From assembly GCF_000772945.1 (NCBI RefSeq), contig NZ_JPVN01000016.1:26747-90746 (forward strand): a stretch of DNA of 64,000 bases. The letters are read 5' to 3'. Position numbers and translations under genes: made by a program. The stretch comes from Ureibacillus manganicus DSM 26584. GTDB lineage: Bacteria > Bacillota > Bacilli > Bacillales_A > Planococcaceae. The notes below the pieces were generated by a model. The model was not told the origin of the DNA and ran no database searches. It saw only the letters and a program-made list of their open reading frames with translations. Of this stretch, positions 60,718-64,000 are shown one piece after another (positions within the stretch are counted from its first letter, which is position 1; the number at the start of each line of letters is the position of its first letter).

Positions 60718-61827
60718 TTATTCAAATTCTTTACGTAGCTGTTCAAATACTTGTTTTAAATCCGCTATTATATCTTCTGCTTCTTCAATACCAACAGAAA
60801 ATCGTAATAAACGGTCATCTACACCACGAGCAATTCTTTCCTCATAAGGTATATCAGCATGAGTTTGAGTAGCAGGATAAGTTATAAAACTTTCAACTCC
60901 ACCAAGACTTTCAGCGAATGTGATTAATTGTATCTTTTGTAGGAAAGGATTTACCATTTCAGGATGTTTCACTCGGAAGGATAGCATTCCACCTTTTCCT
61001 GTATATAAAACATCAGTTACAAGCGGTTCGCTTTCTAAATAAGCAGCAACCTTTTTAGCATTTGCATCATGTTGTTTTAAACGTAAATGCAAAGTTTTTA
61101 AACCGCGAATTAACAACCAACTATCAAATGGAGATAGAACAAGACCCATTCCATTATGTGCAAATGCAAGTTTTTCACTTAGTTCTTGTCCTTTAGATAC
61201 TACTAAACCTGCTAATACATCGTTGTGACCACCAATGTACTTTGTAGCACTATGAAAAACAATGTCTGCTCCGTTTTCAATTGGACGTTGGAAGTACGGT
61301 GTGTAGAATGTATTATCAACAATAAATAGGATATTATGTTTCTTACAAATGGCTGCAAACTTATCTAAGTCAAACTCTAACATAAGTGGATTTGTTGGTG
61401 TTTCAAGTATGATGGCTTTTGTATTTTCTGTTATTAAACTTTCAACGTCTTGTTCTGGAGTAAAATATTTTGGTGAGATATTGTAAATTTCGCTATAAGA
61501 CTTTAATAATCGATAAGTACCACCATAAACATCATCAGGTAGGATGATTTCATCACCTGGTCTGAACAATGAAAGTACTAATTGAATAGCTGCCATACCT
61601 GAACTACACGCAAAACCTGCATCGCCAGATTCTAAATCAGCAATTCCTTTTTCTAGAATTTCACGAGTAGGATTTTTAGTTCGTGTATAGTCGTATCCAG
61701 TAGATTGTCCAACACCAGCGTGTTTGTACGCAGTTGACAGGTGAATCGGTGGATTAACAGCTCCAGTTCTTGGATCACTTAAGTTTCCCAATTGAACTAA
61801 TTTTGTTTCAATAGCTTTTTTAGTCAT
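60718..61827 (-). CDS. metI: cystathionine gamma-synthase/O-acetylhomoserine thiolyase, MetI-like
   Basis: A 369-residue PLP enzyme of the Cys/Met metabolism family. The cofactor Lys is in HSATKYIGGHND near residue 190; other motifs are YDYTRTKNPTR, CSSGMAAIQ, ETPTNPLM, VDNTFYTP and the end signature ESLGGVESFITYPATQTHA. The closest B. subtilis relative by eye is MetI. ATG 61827 is preferred (AAAGAGTG upstream), ATG 61848 is possible. It forms cystathionine or homocysteine for methionine synthesis. No S-box riboswitch was seen in the ~170 bases upstream. Confidence 0.9.
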   Translation of the reverse strand: MTKKAIETKLVQLGNLSDPRTGAVNPPIHLSTAYKHAGVGQSTGYDYTRTKNPTREILEKGIADLESGDAGFACSSGMAAIQLVLSLFRPGDEIILPDDVYGGTYRLLKSYSEIYNISPKYFTPEQDVESLITENTKAIILETPTNPLMLEFDLDKFAAICKKHNILFIVDNTFYTPYFQRPIENGADIVFHSATKYIGGHNDVLAGLVVSKGQELSEKLAFAHNGMGLVLSPFDSWLLIRGLKTLHLRLKQHDANAKKVAAYLESEPLVTDVLYTGKGGMLSFRVKHPEMVNPFLQKIQLITFAESLGGVESFITYPATQTHADIPYEERIARGVDDRLLRFSVGIEEAEDIIADLKQVFEQLRKEFE

Positions 61828-62000
61828 CTGTTTCACTCTTTCTATCATTACATTGATCTTTTAAAAATTATTAATAATTTTTATTATTTATACAATTTAT
61901 CATGATAAAGTAGTGAAAACAACCAAGTTTGGAACTATTTTATTTTGTTTTTTCTTAACAAATATAAAATTTACAATTATAAATCAGATTATTATTAAAT

Positions 62001-62384
62001 TTATTTATTTTGTTCCTTTAGTAAGTCTCGTATTTCTTTTAATAATTCTTCTTTCGTGTCTACTTTTACAACAGCTTTTTCTTCCTCATTCTTTTTACGG
62101 TTAAATTTTGTAAGTACTCTTAGAGCCATAAAGATTGAAAATGCAATAATTAGGAAATCAATAATTGATTGTAAGAATATACCTAACTCCATTTTGCCTT
62201 CTCCAACTTCTATTACAAAGCTTTTAGTTAAATCAACACCACCCAGTATAATTCCAACTAGCGGCATGATAATATTATCAACAAGTGACGTAACAATTTT
62301 GCCGAATGCGCCACCAATTACAACAGCTACAGCAAGATCTACAATATTCCCTTTCATAGCAAAGGCTTTAAAATCTTTCCACAT
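62001..62384 (-). CDS. mscL: large-conductance mechanosensitive channel
   Basis: A 127-residue MscL: N-terminal amphipathic helix MWKDFKAFAMKGNIVDLAVA, pore-lining TM1 AVVIGGAFGKIVTSLVDNII, a periplasmic-type loop to residue 66, TM2 FLQSIIDFLIIAFSIFMALR and a cytoplasmic helix ending KEIRDLL. Length and motifs are standard. It forms a pentameric pore that opens on osmotic downshock. AAGGAG lies upstream of the ATG. Monocistronic. Confidence 0.97.
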   Translation of the reverse strand: MWKDFKAFAMKGNIVDLAVAVVIGGAFGKIVTSLVDNIIMPLVGIILGGVDLTKSFVIEVGEGKMELGIFLQSIIDFLIIAFSIFMALRVLTKFNRKKNEEEKAVVKVDTKEELLKEIRDLLKEQNK

Positions 62385-62508
62385 ACTATCAACTCCTTGG
62401 ATTTTAAATGTAGTTTAGTATAAAATTGTATTGTTCTTTATACTTTAGAGTTTATACTATCTCAAGAAATAAATGATTTTTCAACAATTGTTATTTGAGG
62501 GGGCTTGT

Positions 62509-63234
62509 ATGGGTACAAAGAAAAAAACAAAAAAGAAAAAACCATTTCTAAGTCCAGGCATTAAATTATTATTAATAATCATTCTATTACCTATTTCAAT
62601 CGTTCTATATTATTCTTCATTTATTATTTGGCAACAAATAAATGAAAGACTACCATTTTTAGTAAATTCGGCAGAAGATAAACCAACAACAGAATTTGAA
62701 AAAATACAATTTAATTTTGACATTAAAATTCCTGAAGAATATATTCCAATTTATATTTCAGCTGGAGAAAAGTATGATGTACCATGGACTTTACTTGCAG
62801 CACATCACCGTGTTGAAACACGGTTTTCAACAATGAAAAGCCTCGTTTCCCCTGTTGGCGCAGAAGGACATATGCAATTTATGCCATGTACTTTTGTCGG
62901 TTGGGACCATCCTACATGTACAGGGTTAGGGAAAGGGAAAATTCCTGCATCTGATAAAACAAACCCTGACGTAATAAAAACATACGGTGGCTATGGTGTT
63001 GATGCGAACGGGGACGGTAAAGCGGATCCATTCCATATTGAAGATGCTATACATAGTGCGGCAAACTATCTTTCCGCATCTGGTGCAACAGATGGTGAAA
63101 TAGAAAAAGCTATATTTCACTACAATCATAGTGAACAATATGTGCAAGACGTTCTTCATTTTTACAACCAGTATGAAGGGGTAAGTAAAGAATTAGAAAG
63201 TTATGCATCGATGAATAATAATTTTGATTTTTAA
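62509..63234 (+). CDS. membrane-anchored lytic transglycosylase (SLT-type)
   Basis: A 241-residue protein: basic N terminus, one TM segment (about residues 22-42), then an extracellular lysozyme-like domain. The likely catalytic Glu is in LLAAHHRVETRF near residue 88, followed by SPVGAEGHMQFMPCTFVGW, the usual SLT G-x-MQ-x-MP motif, and FHYNHSEQYVQDVLHFYNQY at the end. Such enzymes cut glycan strands to 1,6-anhydro-MurNAc ends, the substrate of AnmK. ATG 62509 follows GAGGGGG by five bases; the upstream ATG 62473 lacks a ribosome site. Confidence 0.85.
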   Translation: MGTKKKTKKKKPFLSPGIKLLLIIILLPISIVLYYSSFIIWQQINERLPFLVNSAEDKPTTEFEKIQFNFDIKIPEEYIPIYISAGEKYDVPWTLLAAHHRVETRFSTMKSLVSPVGAEGHMQFMPCTFVGWDHPTCTGLGKGKIPASDKTNPDVIKTYGGYGVDANGDGKADPFHIEDAIHSAANYLSASGATDGEIEKAIFHYNHSEQYVQDVLHFYNQYEGVSKELESYASMNNNFDF

Positions 63235-63242
63235 AAGGAAAA

Positions 63243-63279
63243 GGGTCGTCACTATTATCTTGAGAGACGACCCATTTTC
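63243..63279. terminator. bidirectional terminator between transglycosylase and GlsB-like genes
   Basis: GGGTCGTC (63243-63250) pairs perfectly with GACGACCC (63266-63273) between convergent genes, with T-rich flank ATTTT on the plus side. Confidence 0.85.
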
Positions 63280-63284
63280 TATCG

Positions 63285-63542
63285 TTATGTTGCTTTTCTA
63301 AATGAACGCATAATGAACGAAACAATAAATATTAATATAAGAGCGCCCACAAGTGCAGGGAATACATAAAAGTCGGAAACTTGCCAACCCCAATTACCAA
63401 GTAGAGCACTTCCAATCCAAGAACCGATGATACCTGCAACAATATTACCTATCACACCTCCTGGAACATCTCTTCCAAGAATAACACCTGCTAACCATCC
63501 TAAAACACCGCCGATAATTAAGAACCAAATGAAGCTCATCAT
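63285..63542 (-). CDS. GlsB/YeaQ/YmgE-family stress membrane protein
   Basis: An 85-residue protein with three hydrophobic segments and glycine-rich loops: IWFLIIGGVLGWLAGVILG, then GGVIGNIVAGIIGSWIGSAL, then VGALILIFIVSF. This is the pattern of GlsB/YeaQ (transglycosylase-associated) small membrane proteins induced by general stress. ATG 63542 follows AAGGAG by ten bases; a second ATG at 63539 is equally possible. Function unknown. Confidence 0.9.
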   Translation of the reverse strand: MMSFIWFLIIGGVLGWLAGVILGRDVPGGVIGNIVAGIIGSWIGSALLGNWGWQVSDFYVFPALVGALILIFIVSFIMRSFRKAT

Positions 63543-63796
63543 AGTTGTCCATCTCCTTTGTAAGTTAGCACTTCATTTTTAAATCGATGTGCTCAATTAT
63601 GAAATGTCTGTACTATCATTTTTTATTAAAAACAGAAAAGTATACATGTATTATTAAGGAAATGTGAAAAAAGTTTTAAAAAGGGAAAATGTAGTTAAAG
63701 TACATATGAAATTTTCAAAATATTTTGCAAATTCAGAAAAAATGTCATATAATTTTCACAATTAGAACAAAATTTAAAATGGGGTAGGTGTTCTTT

Positions 63797-63904
63797 ATGG
63801 ATCCTAAAGTAGAGAAAGAGATAAATCGCAAAGGTTTTATTTTTGTTTTACTCCATTCAATTATTCTAATTAACCTAACATTTGACTTAATGTTTTTAAG
63901 GTGA
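63797..63904 (+). CDS. very small membrane peptide ORF
   Basis: A 35-residue frame with a GGGGTAGGTG ribosome site six bases before ATG 63797. The product starts MDPKVEKEINRKGFIF and then has a single hydrophobic segment (about residues 14-33). It stands alone after about 250 bases without genes and is followed by a hairpin. The ribosome site is good but the length is small, so confidence is moderate. Confidence 0.5.
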   Translation: MDPKVEKEINRKGFIFVLLHSIILINLTFDLMFLR

Positions 63905-63930
63905 ATATTTCCATAGCTCTTTAATAACCT

Positions 63931-64000
63931 AGCCTAAGTAAATACTTAGGCTTCAGATTGTCGACAAAAGGTCTTCGAAATGCTTTCATTTTGAAGACCT
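63931..64000. terminator. two consecutive hairpins at the window end
   Basis: AGCCTAAG (63931-63938) pairs with CTTAGGCT (63945-63952), and AGGTCTTC (63969-63976) pairs with GAAGACCT (63993-64000). The first follows the small peptide ORF closely; the second is cut by the window edge, so a T-run cannot be seen. Confidence 0.55.

Noticed and set aside
60718..62000. S-box (SAM) riboswitch upstream of metI
   Set aside because: The ~170 bases upstream are AT-rich and lack the conserved SAM-riboswitch stems.

Overview
This window is chromosomal DNA from a low-GC, Gram-positive, endospore-forming member of the Bacillales, most likely Planococcaceae-like (Lysinibacillus, Psychrobacillus or Sporosarcina relatives). 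The evidence is AGGAGG-type ribosome sites with frequent TTG and GTG starts, lipobox lipoproteins, a T-box leader, S-layer homology repeats, and many spore genes: a Tlp SASP, a CotD-like coat protein, a CotF-like/alcohol dehydrogenase cluster, a YjcZ-type peptide and GPR-site-rich proteins. I saw no rRNA, tRNA, insertion sequence or CRISPR array. The genus is an inference.

Positions 1-9.9 kb hold one co-directional operon for salvaging peptidoglycan amino sugars: anmK (3' end only), a sugar-binding lipoprotein and two ABC permeases, a NamZ-type exo-muramidase without a signal peptide, murQ, a tandem GNAT acetyltransferase, a MurR-like RpiR regulator, nagA and an MsmX-type ATPase. It looks like an ABC-based alternative to the PTS-based MurNAc pathway of Bacillus subtilis, with cleavage probably inside the cell.

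Positions 9.9-19.7 kb are rich in sporulation and envelope genes. They include a 344-residue Asn/Ser-rich protein with nine E-[FI]-A-[KN]-E-F motifs resembling GPR protease sites, an EcsC-family protein, a VanW-family protein, a yraG-yraF-adhB-like coat cluster, an Asn-rich 74-residue peptide, an RNase H, an SLH/YcdB protein and tlp. Positions 19.8-32.5 kb carry a TetM-like GTPase, a chemoreceptor, an esterase, two MBL-fold hydrolases, an ECF-like sigma factor with its membrane partner, an LTA-synthase-like enzyme and small secreted proteins. A striking non-coding array of 24 TCGCTCA cores at 21-bp spacing, grouped in 92-bp units, lies at 25.8-26.3 kb.

Positions 32.7-45.4 kb hold a T-box-controlled proS, a TAXI/DUF1850/fused-permease TRAP system, a Ca2+-type P-ATPase, a 393-bp hairpin-studded repeat element bounded by GCTGGGACA inverted ends, an NRDE (TANGO2-like) protein, a YjcZ peptide and a TelA-family protein. 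Positions 45.6-64 kb contain a CotD coat protein, a phage-type amidase, a PadR/DUF2812/ABC exporter unit with a clear promoter-operator, a heterodimeric BmrCD-like exporter preceded by a decayed gene tail, rarD, the ccdA-yneI-ccdC-yneK cluster, a DUF1659/DUF2922/YvrJ triad, a Sco copper chaperone, a CBS protein, metI, mscL, a lytic transglycosylase and a GlsB/YeaQ membrane protein. Most genes are separated by recognisable intrinsic terminators.
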